NCBI GenBank assembly: GCA_036365145.1
Contig: JAEOAD010000032.1
Location: 1,348,501-1,412,500 of the forward strand
Direction: 5' to 3'
Origin: Orientallactaga sibirica
Taxonomy: Eukaryota; Chordata; Mammalia; Rodentia; Dipodidae
DNA: 64,000 nucleotides
Positions 55,199-64,000 of this stretch are shown in pieces. The notes beneath the pieces are model-generated. The model was not told the DNA's origin. It ran no database searches and saw only the letters and a program-made list of their open reading frames with translations. Each line of letters opens with the position of its first letter. Position 1 is the first letter of the stretch. The position numbers and the translations under genes were made by a program.

Positions 55199-55446
55199 AA
55201 CCATACCACCAAAGCAAGAGCAAAAAGCTGCTCAACCCAAGGGGAACTCAGACACATTGCATTTCTTGGCTGGAATTCAGATCTGCACGCAGTAACACTT
55301 TAATTCCCCCAATGACACCTCCTCCAGCCAGGTGGCTGGAGATCTGTGTTACAAGCTTTAATGAACTCCTGAATCTATTGGGGGACATCTCTTCAAACTA
55401 CCACAGCAAGAAAGCGCCTTTAACTGCTAAGCCAAATCTCCAGCCC
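54881..55446 (-). mobile_element. B2-type SINE split by an LTR
   Basis: Pieces 54881-55059 (TATTTATTAGAAAGAAAC to GGCTTTGCAAG) and 55411-55446 (CCTTTAACTGCTAAGCC to CTCCAGCCC) join into one B2. Its own flanks ACATTTTGTTTTTAAA / ACATTTTTTTAAA suggest a target duplication. Confidence 0.93.
55060..55405 (-). mobile_element. Solo LTR nested in a B2, perfect 5-bp TSD
   Basis: 346 bp. On the minus strand it begins TGTGGTAGTTTGAAGAGATG and ends GACTAAGACA. Flanked by GCAAG at 55055-55059 and 55406-55410. TG...CA plus 5-bp duplication is the hallmark of integrase-mediated insertion. It contains a (GA)n run at 55173-55199. No internal region. Confidence 0.92.
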
Positions 55447-55724
55447 AACATTTTTTTAAACTTTATAGTGACTGACATGTTAAAATATATAAAATTCCTA
55501 TTTTTCTTCATTAGGTTAATGGTGATTATAGAGCTCTGAGTTTCTGACTTCAGGTCTCATGTGTTATCCTTTTAGGCAGAATCAGTTTTCTGAAGGCAAA
55601 GCAAAGTCAAATTCCAGGTTAGAAATTGCCTTCAGAATTATACATTCATCAAATATTTATAAACTTATGAATCATAGAAATTTGTCCTTTAGGATATGAT
55701 TAGAAATTTAGTGCCACCTTTATA

Positions 55725-55834
55725 ATGTAACTAATGGTGGTGAAGTTCCATAGTGTCTCTGGATTTCATTTTCCTCATTTCTAAAAAGAACGTTAATTAT
55801 GTCAACCTTAAGAGGCCATTGTGATGAAAACGAG
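55725..55834 (+). mobile_element. MIR fragment
   Basis: 'TCTGGATTTCATTTTCCTC', 'CATTTCTAAAAAGAACG' and 'CATTGTGATGAAAACGAGG' follow the MIR core order. Confidence 0.5.
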
Positions 55835-55985
55835 GTGGGGTTGGACTAATAAAACTCTGATAACACACCTCCTCCAGCAAGGCTCCACCTCCCATAGAGA
55901 AGTTCTGCCAGAGGGAGATTGATGACATGGCTCAAACACTGACACTTGAGGCTACGGGGGGACATTTCACATTCAAACTACCACA
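55835..55985 (-). mobile_element. LTR fragment (TGTGGTAG end)
   Basis: 'ACACACCTCCTCCAGCAAGG', CTCCACCTCCC and end 'TTCAAACTACCACA'; only the 5' half (minus strand) of the LTR remains. Confidence 0.65.
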
Positions 55986-58639
55986 ACTCTCAAGTACTGT
56001 GCAGACATAATAATAGCACTATTAAGTAAGTATATTGCTGTTCTGTTTTGGTGATAAGAAATTGCATGGAGAAAAAGTCAAGTTGTCTTTCATTTTATCT
56101 ACCACTTCTGCTACCTCAGTAACCTCTTCTATTCTACAAACCTGTGTCTACGGTGCTGACCTGCCTATTAGGACTTGGAGGTCGGTATGACTTTCTTTAG
56201 TCTAGTGTAACTTTATCAAAGATATCTTGAAATACATGGAAATTCCTCTGTTTATAATTTTAAAAATTGCCCAATCATTTTCCTCTGCACATTTAAGTAG
56301 TCATCTCTGTAAATAGCTAAGGGTCTTTTTGTAAAATAAACGTGCCACGCTCATCTCTGAGCTGTTGCAAATGGCCGTAAAATTGACAATTTTAGTTTTG
56401 AATACTCTTTCCCTTCAATGCTCTGAGTGCACTCTGACAAAGATATTGATCCTAAGAAAAGCATTAATAGTGAAAAAAATAAAACAAAGACAAAGATTAT
56501 CATCCACAGTCCCACATCAATTTTCAAAGGGGACCCACTACTTATATATTGGTCTAGTTCCTTCCAAATCCTTCTCCCTGGTCAGGTATGAAATTCTGTT
56601 TTTTGCTTGTGTGTTTTGCACATTGCAGCATTTATACTTACAATTGCTATTTTTATTATTTTCCCTTAGAGACATCAGGTATTATCCCAGTTCCTTTGGA
56701 TTTTCTGTTCTCTGCACCAGTAGGAGGGAGATGCGTAGAGCCGGTGGCCAACAACTCCACTTCGCCAGGACAAACACTCTGAATCCTAGCCAGAAACTAA
56801 AAAGGAATGTGACATATCTCTAATGTGTTAGAGACGTGTCTTAATGACTCTGACTATTTGAATCTGTGGGCCTAATAAAAGTCCACAGGCAACTGGCATG
56901 CATGCCTCATATTGTATATGAAATCGTTAAAGAGCGGATCACTTGGAGTATTGCCCAATCACTTACCATGTCTAGCAAGTCAGTCTCACGACTTCCTATT
57001 CGGGTCAAGTCTCAAGACTGAGAGGGCACAGATGCAAGCCCACAGGGTCTCCATTCCTCTTCTTCACCCACAATTCTCTGGCTAAAAGCATTGTGTACAG
57101 ATGTTCCCTAGTCAGCCTGGCCATGCAGGATTCCTCACTGCTCCTGAGAAATCAAACCTGATATGGAGGATGACCTGAATAGGACCTGCACATCTGGTGG
57201 ACCCTCTAGAATGGAAGGCATGGCCTCTATTGGAGATTCCCGTTTGACTCCATGGTTAAGACTCTGGGAGAGGGATCAAGGAGTTGGTCCTAGGAAATGC
57301 TGGAAGGGTATGTATAAGTAAGAAATCGAAAGGAGGAGACCAACAAAGGGTGACATAATTTGTGGGTTAGCTGTTGACAGCTGGGGCTCAAACTCAGTGG
57401 GGATTACACCCAACACGGGGCAAGAGGATGGAGAATTTATCAGCCGTCATTGTGCATTGGTTCAGCGTCTCTCTCAATGTCTAAAGATCATTCTTGGGGC
57501 ATTAACTCTCAGGCCTTTTCTGGCTTCCTGAAGATAAAGGTAAGTAAATCTACTCCATAAGAGTAGAAGCTTTAATATACGGTGACTAGAGAAAGAGTTC
57601 TGCTTTCTGGGGTGTAAGAGCTATGCAATTTCTCTGCCTCTTTATAGTACATGCTAAGCCAATGAAAAACATTTTCCTCAATGGGCTGTAAGGACTATAT
57701 ATCCCCTGCCTCTTTTCAGGAAGTGTATCTTAGTTATATAAAAGGAAAATTAATTCAAAAAGTAAACAGATCCAAAAATAAAGAAGTATCATATTTATTT
57801 CTAGGAATTGTCAAGTTGTATATTCTAGAAAAATCTTTTGTACACTATTGTATATTCAGTGATGAAACAATTCAACGTCCATGTATCTGGAAAATGAATA
57901 TGAAATGTGGTACTTCAACTTACGTGTATCAAAAATCACTCTGTTGTGGTTTAAGAAGCTCTATTTGTTTCTCAAAAGCCATTTAATGTATGCCCAATTT
58001 AAAATTCTGAAACTACCACTCAGAACTTCTAAATGCTTCTCTTCTTGTATAAACACTTTCACACTCATACAATTATACATTTACTCACATTTAAAGTCTC
58101 TATTCTGCTGCATTTTAATCACATTTTTGTTCAAATGTATAAACAGCATATTGTGATGGTAAAAACTTCCCAAGCGGGTGATCTTTGCATTTTTCCTGAT
58201 ACACTTTGCCAATGCAAACTTCTTCTCACATGAGCAGATGGATGGAAGTGGACCAAACTGGAATTGTTGAAGAACCAGGACGATTTCAGCTCACAAGTGG
58301 CCCCTCCTTGTCAAGAGTATGGCATTTTGTTCCAAGAAAAATAAAGAAAGTACTTTTCATTCAAATGCTATTTCTTTGCTTTTATGAGGTCTCCAACTCA
58401 TCTCCAGCAGAGATGCTTTCTAAAACTTCACAAATTTAATTCCTGCTAAAATCCCATAGGAAGAAACAAGCCCGTTCACTAGCCACACCATGAGTTGTAA
58501 GCAGTGTAACATGAAATCTACTTTGAGGTTGTTCTGTGAACACATTCAGCGACACTAACTTCAATTTTGTGAAAAGCAGCTAGTTAAGCTATGAATTTAA
58601 GAACAACAATGTTCACATGTATGTCTGTGGAGGAAATGG
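55986..58639. other. Unique AT-rich non-coding DNA, about 2.7 kb
   Basis: No recognised transposon. Contains the longest open frame of the window (about 152 codons, plus strand, 56365-56823): no domain, no splice context, and an overlapping second frame. 56330-56560 is weakly enhancer-like (CCGTAAAATTGACAATTTTAG). Confidence 0.5.
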
Positions 58640-58649
58640 AAGGATTATC

Positions 58650-59140
58650 CCTCTCATTCAATCCTGTTTCTACTAAACAACAAGACCCTACTGCTGAAGA
58701 CACCAAAAGTGACAGCAGCTGGACAATGAACAATCAACCTGGAACTGAGCTGGAAGCCTCCTCCCTGGGAACCAGCTGCCATAGTGCTGAAAGTGCTGGG
58801 TAGACTTCTAGAGGTGACAAGTCATCAACAGTGGATCCACCCCATGTACTATGACACCAACTGGCCAGACAAACTTTACTTACTAGTGCAATAGTGGCAT
58901 GACTTATGGGGGTAACCAGTTATTCTCTTGACTGGATTGGCCAACTCCATGGGAGGGAACTCATGCCTGGTACTGAAAACCACATCAAAAGTCGTGGCTG
59001 AGAAAGTCGTAGACTCTCTCAGACTGTTGTTTGACTAAATGGATATGTTGTACACATCAGATTGACCTCTAAATATTGATAGCATGTTTATGCCATAGAT
59101 TAGTGCTGCTCTTACTTTTGATCAGAGAAGCTCATTAGCC
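58650..59140 (+). mobile_element. Rodent LINE-1-associated 3' sequence
   Basis: 'CCTACTGCTGAAGACACC', 'CAGCTGCCATAGTGCTG', 'GGTGACAAGTCATCAACAG', 'CATGACTTATGGGGGTAACC', 'GGGAGGGAACTCATGCC', 'TGCCATAGATTAGTGCTGC' and 'TTTTGATCAGAGAAGC' are in the order of a repeat I associate with rodent L1 3' regions. The 70-codon frame at 58591 is a part of it. Confidence 0.5.
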
Positions 59141-59454
59141 TGCGGTCATGTAGCCAAGAGACCAGGTTGCCCTTGTGTGATCTGACGCATCAACTCAGGT
59201 CTAGCTAGCATCCTCCATGTAAAATGAGTGTAAGAGGACCTCACTGAAGCCGATTATATAAACGTTATCTGGCAGGATGGCATCAAGTTGCTTGGTCCAG
59301 TAACTATCATTTTGAAGACCTTCTTGTTTCGCTTTCCTTTTGCAAACCCATGAATCACTTCCTACTCCCATTGCCCCGTGTCTATGGCTCTTTGAAGCCT
59401 CGCATGAACTCTTAAGGTTGTCTAGATAAATTCTCAGCAGGGGAGTGCTTCGTT
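59141..59454. other. Unique non-coding DNA
   Basis: Nothing recognised. Confidence 0.5.
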
Positions 59455-59615
59455 GTTTCAGGCACTTAGCTCTCAATCTGTGATATATCATTTGGTTTTC
59501 ACAATAACTCAGCATGGAGGATATTCACCATCTATATTTTACAGACAAGTGAATCAAATGTATCCAGCCAGTAACACGCAGAGTTGGTGTCTTCATTTTG
59601 ATGATCACTTACTTT
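59455..59615 (-). mobile_element. MIR fragment
   Basis: 'TTCACAATAACTCAGCATGG', 'TTTACAGACAAGTGAATC' and 'CCAGCCAGTAACACGCAG' fit the reverse-complement MIR. Confidence 0.55.
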
Positions 59616-59934
59616 CAACTCTACATAATAATAGTAACCACAGTTTTCATTTTATGGCATTTGCTTGCAAGCTAAAGTTTTATAGAGCTAATTACCGTTC
59701 ATGTATTTTCTTAGATGGTCTTGAAGTATTATTAAAATCTTTTAACTTTTCCTACTTGTGAATGACAAGATTAAATGCCTCAGGGTCAAAGAAAATCAGT
59801 AGTTATGCTACTCCTTTCACTCATTTGATAGGCCGCCCATGTACCTAGATGCCCATGGAGGTGAGGAGCAGTGCTGGGGCAGAGAAGCCTTCCAACTTCA
59901 AGTCCTCCCAGCCAAGCAGAGCCAATGTGAAAAT
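59616..59934. other. Unique non-coding DNA
   Basis: Nothing recognised. Confidence 0.5.
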
Positions 59935-60200
59935 AAAACGACAGAAATAAGCCAGTCTCAGAAAGACAAATGCCATGTATTTTTCTCATATTGAAAATCT
60001 AGAATTTAAAAATAGTGATGAGATGATAAGGGAGATAGTTGGAAGAGAAAGAGGGGCTAGGGGAGACAGAAGAAGAAAATGGGATTTAATATAATGATAA
60101 TACATCATATACACACACACACACATATACATAAATTTCACAAGAAAACATCACATTATACAATTAATATTAATAAAAATGATGAAAAAATAAAATGTTC
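59935..60200 (+). mobile_element. LINE-1 3' end fragment
   Basis: 'GAAATAAGCCAGTCTCAGAA', 'AGACAAATGCCATGTATTTT' then a purine-rich 3' UTR and 'AATAAAAATGATGAAAAAAT' end. The motif order matches the end of L1 ORF2 plus 3' UTR. A short (CA)n lies at 60112-60124. Confidence 0.65.
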
Positions 60201-60958
60201 CAACTTTTGTTTAAAATGAAAGTCCATACATCATATTTTATGCAATTTGAAAAGTATGGAAAATATCAATTTTGACTAAAAAGGGTGAGAACATTTTATA
60301 ATTTGAAAATCCTGTTACTGATCTAATTTTCAAAATATGTTTTTATGTTTTGTGAATCTAATCCAATCAGATGTTTATTTTTGTTGGGTAAGATCATGTT
60401 TAAGCATTTTCTCAAGCAAACATTTACTTATTTAATGTGTACCTCTATTTTGACATAACTGGAAGAGAATCAAATTATTTTGTTCTATAAAAATGAAAAG
60501 AAAGTATTTGCAGAACCTGACAGAGCTTGGTGCCCATCCAGAGAAAGAGGTTCTTGGAACGCTTTCTCAGTTGATCAACTGTAATAGGTTGTTAATAACA
60601 AAAATGAACATTTATCAGCAACATGGTAGGAAGCATGGGGACCTTAGTGGGATCTAATTGAATCTTAAGAGAGAAAACTTCCCCTAAATGGGTAAAAAAA
60701 TACTGCACACGAACCTGAGAGCCAAAATCAGCATAATATTGAGCTGAGGGAAAACGAAATGTATGCACAGATGTGTTCACAAGCATATGTGGATTTTCAT
60801 CTTGAGTTGGGTATAAGTCTTGTAGAATATTTCCCCCATTGATTTAAAAGGAAATATGGGATTATTCAAGAGTTTACACAATGGCTTTGCCTTCTTTTGT
60901 TCTAGTTTCTGTTCTTTGTCAACTTGTTTATATTTTTATTATAAAAATGTACAAAAGG
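60201..60958. other. Unique AT-rich non-coding DNA
   Basis: Nothing recognised. Confidence 0.5.
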
Positions 60959-61213
60959 AGGGCTGAAGAGATGGCTTAGTGGTTAAGACACTTGTTTGTG
61001 ACACCGAAGGGCTCATGTTCAACTCTCCAGGTCCCACATAAGGCAGACGTACAAAGTGATGCAAGCACGCACATGCATACGAGGGGTACAAAAGTCTGAA
61101 GTTTAATTGCAGTGGCTGGAGACCCTGACATGCCAATTCTCTCTCACAATAAAAAAAGTCCAGTCTGTTTGGCTTGCCTCAAAAAAATAAAATAAAATAA
61201 AATAAAATAAATG
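60959..61213 (+). mobile_element. B2-type SINE, diverged long variant
   Basis: GGGCTGAAGAGATGGCTTAGTG head, 'CAGGTCCCACATAAGGC', 'ACAAAGTGATGCAAGCACG' (the extra segment), (AAAAT)n tail. AAATGTACAAAAGG before, AAATGTATGGAAAG after. The CTCF-like core is not preserved. Confidence 0.87.
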
Positions 61214-62607
61214 TATGGAAAGAAAGCATTTAATTAACAAGCATCCAGTGAACAAAGTGTGTGAAACAGCTCCTTTGTCTTTCTTAAGGAATTTAACTTT
61301 GACAACCCTTTGTTAGGTATTGTCATCTTCACCCTCACATCTGTACTTTTCCCTAGGCAGAGAATCTTTTCTTTTTTATGCACATATCAGTTTAACTTTT
61401 TTACTAGAGTAAAACTAATAGGTTTAATTATGATGTTTTAAATCATATAACTTATGGTACTTTGTTCATATCCAATCTCTCAATATACACCCTTGTCTCT
61501 ATTACCATCCTTTTGGTCTTCCCTACACAGACCCCTTTCTACTTTCATATACATACTTTATATTCCACATATGAGAGAAAACATGTCATATTTGTTATGT
61601 CCATCACAGCCCATTATATATCCACAAGCAATTACCAATAGAAAATTTCTACCTATAATTACATTTAGAAAATATATTTAGATATCTCAGTTACATTTCA
61701 TTTATTATTATTCTATGAAACTTATTTATAATGGTTCATGATTTAGAATCCACTTGTTTGCTTGCTGGATAATATTCTAGGAAGGATTGATTAACCCCAA
61801 ATTTATTTATATATTATATTAATCATAGCCACTTGGGTTACTTTATAAATTTTTTTGGCTGCTGTCACGAACAATCATATGCGTTATTCTTTATGAAGCA
61901 CACATACAATAGTTTCGTAATGATACATATAAGAAATGAATGAGATTCCTTGTGGCTACAAAACTACCCTATAGTAGAAAATGTCTACATTTCTCTCCTA
62001 CTCTAGCACAGACTAATTGAATCTAGCCTACTGTCATCAATCCCGCTCTATTATTCATATCAATAGACTGTAAAACATCTTATTCTGACTATATTCGTAT
62101 TAGCTGAATAAGAAATGCCATTACACTTGTCAATTACTTATATTTTTATATAAATGTCCCCTTATCTATAAAACTTTTTGTCATTGTTGTGTAGACCTAC
62201 AGAACTCAAAGTTCACATAATCTCGCATTACACACCCTTGCCCCTATTCCTCCTACCCTTTTAGTAGTCCCCTTTCTACTTTGATTTATATATAATAGAA
62301 ATAGTATATAATAGTTTGTGACTTGTGTTTTCATGCTTCTGTGTTGTCCTTTGGTGGAAAGAATGCTTTATATTTTTTCAGATAATTGTATTAGGCTTTC
62401 ACTGAACAGGAAGAATTTCAATATCTTATTTACTGCACAATTTGTAAGCACGGTATCAGAAAAATGTGTCAGTTCTTGGTGATTTTTTGTTAAGAATTAA
62501 AAGGCTTGTTTTTCTTATTTTCTATAACATGTTTGGGTTATTTCATAAAATATGCATTTTTAATATAATTTACTTAAAATCAAGTCTTCACCATATGATA
62601 TGCAATC
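61214..62607. other. Unique AT-rich non-coding DNA, about 1.4 kb
   Basis: Possibly very old L1 minus-strand remnants around 61440-62340 ('CATATCCAATCTCTC', 'GTTGTCCTTTGGTGGAAAG'), too diverged to call. Confidence 0.4.
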
Positions 62608-62968
62608 GTTGCTGTGATGTGATTACCTTTATGTTGCTGGAATCAAGCATACAACCAAAACCAGCTGATGAGAGGAAGGATTTTCATTATTTTTGCCTAT
62701 TGTTTCGATCTAAATCTTGAATGATGGCTGCAGAAAGCATGGCGTAAGCAGAGGCTGGACATCACTTCTGCCACAGCAGGTGGAAAACAATAGCAAGAGA
62801 GTGAGCTGAGCTAGCACTGGCAAACTGGGCACTAATAAAGGTCTGCCTCCAGCAACACATTTCTTCTAGCAAGGCTCCACCTCCCAAATTGTCCCCAGCT
62901 GGGAACCAAGCATTCAAAGTATGTAAGTGAGTTTATTGGGGGGGTCATCTGATTCAAACTCCTACACC
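62608..62968 (-). mobile_element. MaLR-like LTR
   Basis: 'TTGCTGGAATCAAGCATAC', 'AGCTGATGAGAGGAAGG', 'AGCAAGGCTCCACCTCCC', 'TTATTGGGGGGGTCATCTG' and end 'TTCAAACTCCTACA': the reverse complement of the TGTGGTAG-like start with several changes. Confidence 0.6.
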
Positions 62969-63154
62969 ATGTCTGCATGAACAAGTATCTGCATCCTTCT
63001 TTTCTGTCCACCACGCAGTTACTATCCTACTGTTTTGATTGATACTTCACTGCTCCTTCCAGTTTTGACCTGGAATGTACCTCCCTCCCCTCCCCAAAAC
63101 AAAACCCCTTGTGTAATAAGCTCTTTGCTCCTAATTCATGATTTGGGGAAGTGT

Positions 63155-63508
63155 TTAGATCATGAGGTGTCTGACCTCGACAATGACAGAAGACATTGAT
63201 TGATGGGTTCATATCTCCCGGTATTATTGGGGGTAAAATGGAAAATAAACAGTGTGGATGTCCTTAGCCAAATATCCTTGACAACTGTACCTGGTCCTCA
63301 CCCATTTCTCTCGTTATTTTTGCTACATGACTGCCAAGAGGTGAGCAGCAGTGGTTCTGGTGCCTTCTCTGCCCTGATGTTCTGGTCTTGCAACAGGAAC
63401 AGAAGCAGTGGGATCACAGATTAAAGCCTGATTCTGTGTGTCAAAACTAAATGATTCTTCTTGAAGTTGTTTTTCTAAGGTGTTTTGTCACAGTAACAGA
63501 AAGCTAAC
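63155..63508 (+). mobile_element. Rodent MaLR-like LTR
   Basis: 'CATGAGGTGTCTGACCTC', 'TTGATTGATGGGTTCATA', 'GTATTATTGGGGGTAAAATG', 'CTGTACCTGGTCCTC', 'TTCTTGAAGTTGTTTTTC', 'GTGTTTTGTCACAGTAACAG' and 'AAAGCTAAC' are in the order of a common rodent LTR. Confidence 0.65.
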
Positions 63509-63869
63509 ATTCTAGAGGAGTGAGTACGCTAACTTCTACTTTTTAATGTATGGCTATAGGTATTTCCCTTGTTTAATCCCTGAAGACAAACCCTGCGGGT
63601 GTATTTACTCTATCAATCAAGTAGAAGAAATTATATTTTATATTCAAAATAATGTTATATTTCCTAGTATTATATACACATTTATTTTTCACCATATCTA
63701 GATACTGAATCATAATTTGACTCACTGACATCTTGATATTTTTGATGGATTTATTTGATTTTATATTGTTTGCTTCTAGAAAAATATACTTTCTTGAAAG
63801 TTATATAAAAATGCAGCTAATTTTCTTTATGTTAGTGCTCTTATTCCAACTGCTTTGTTAATTATTTTT
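63509..63869. other. Unique AT-rich non-coding DNA
   Basis: Nothing recognised. Confidence 0.5.
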
Positions 63870-64000
63870 CCTACCTTTGTGTACTTTTGATGCATGTACA
63901 TGTGTATGTATGTTCATGTGAATACAGGCATATGTACCATGACATGTGTGTGGAGCTCAGGTGTCTTCCTCATGAGCTGGTCCTCAGATTCAAGCTTGTT
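63870..64000 (-). mobile_element. B4-like composite SINE, cut by the window edge
   Basis: 'ATGTACATGTGTATGTATG' then 'GTGTGTGGAGCTCAGGTG' and 'TCTTCCTCATGAGCTGG' match the first part (in + order) of the B4-like elements at 24860 and 33738. Confidence 0.4.

Noticed and set aside
56365..56823. Longest open frame (about 152 codons, plus strand)
   Set aside because: No recognisable domain, no splice or promoter context, a competing overlapping frame, and AT-rich codon use like the surrounding non-coding DNA.

Overview
This window is nuclear DNA from a mammal, and I find no protein-coding gene, rRNA, functional tRNA, CRISPR array or operon in it. The host is a rodent. The clue is the interspersed repeats: 7SL-derived B1 SINEs ending in an A-rich tail, tRNA-derived B2-type SINEs that begin near GGGCTGGAGAGATGGCTTAG and end in CAAATAAATAAA, B4-like composite SINEs, rodent-type LINE-1 tails and MaLR-like LTRs. 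The B1 and B2 forms (B1 with the 'GAGACTACATAGTGAATTCC' stretch, B2 with 'CCAGATGCACAAGGTGGC') resemble those I associate with dipodid rodents (jerboa, Jaculus). That species call comes from memory of repeat families, not from a search.

The base composition is AT-rich with strong CpG depletion. Every open frame is short: the longest is about 152 codons at 56365-56823. Many of the others fall inside repeats. The window is best read as a gene desert or the inside of a very large intron.

Layout. 1-5.6 kb: an old L1 tail, SINEs and an LTR nested inside an opposite LTR. 5.6-15.5 kb: two LINE-1 fragments, one with a 5' inversion of the twin-priming type and one ORF2-derived and carrying two B1s, plus a Tigger/MER2-like DNA-transposon relic. 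15.5-22.8 kb: mostly unique sequence with three B2 copies and one B1. 22.8-30.3 kb: dense SINEs, LTRs and MIRs, including a longer B2 variant whose insert contains a CTCF-core-like sequence. 30.3-35.5 kb: unique DNA with B4-like, MIR and inverted B2 pairs. 35.5-43.7 kb: the densest repeat zone, with a HAL1/L1M relic. 44.0-48.7 kb: the largest nearly repeat-free block, containing the best conserved-noncoding candidates. 48.7-55.5 kb: LTRs, a SINE cluster with a 40-bp perfect palindrome, a 36-bp minisatellite and an LTR nested in a B2 with a perfect 5-bp target duplication. 55.5-64 kb: AT-rich unique DNA with L1 tails, MIRs and LTRs.

No set of genes acts together here. The history visible is one of successive retrotransposition. 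Several insertions have readable target-site duplications (TSDs), which allow a relative dating. The most biologically suggestive features are the CTCF-like motif in the variant B2s and the repeat-poor, homeobox-site-rich block near 45.4-46.6 kb. I did not find a previously undescribed system. Repeat family names and boundaries were set by eye and are approximate to about 5-20 bp unless a TSD is given.
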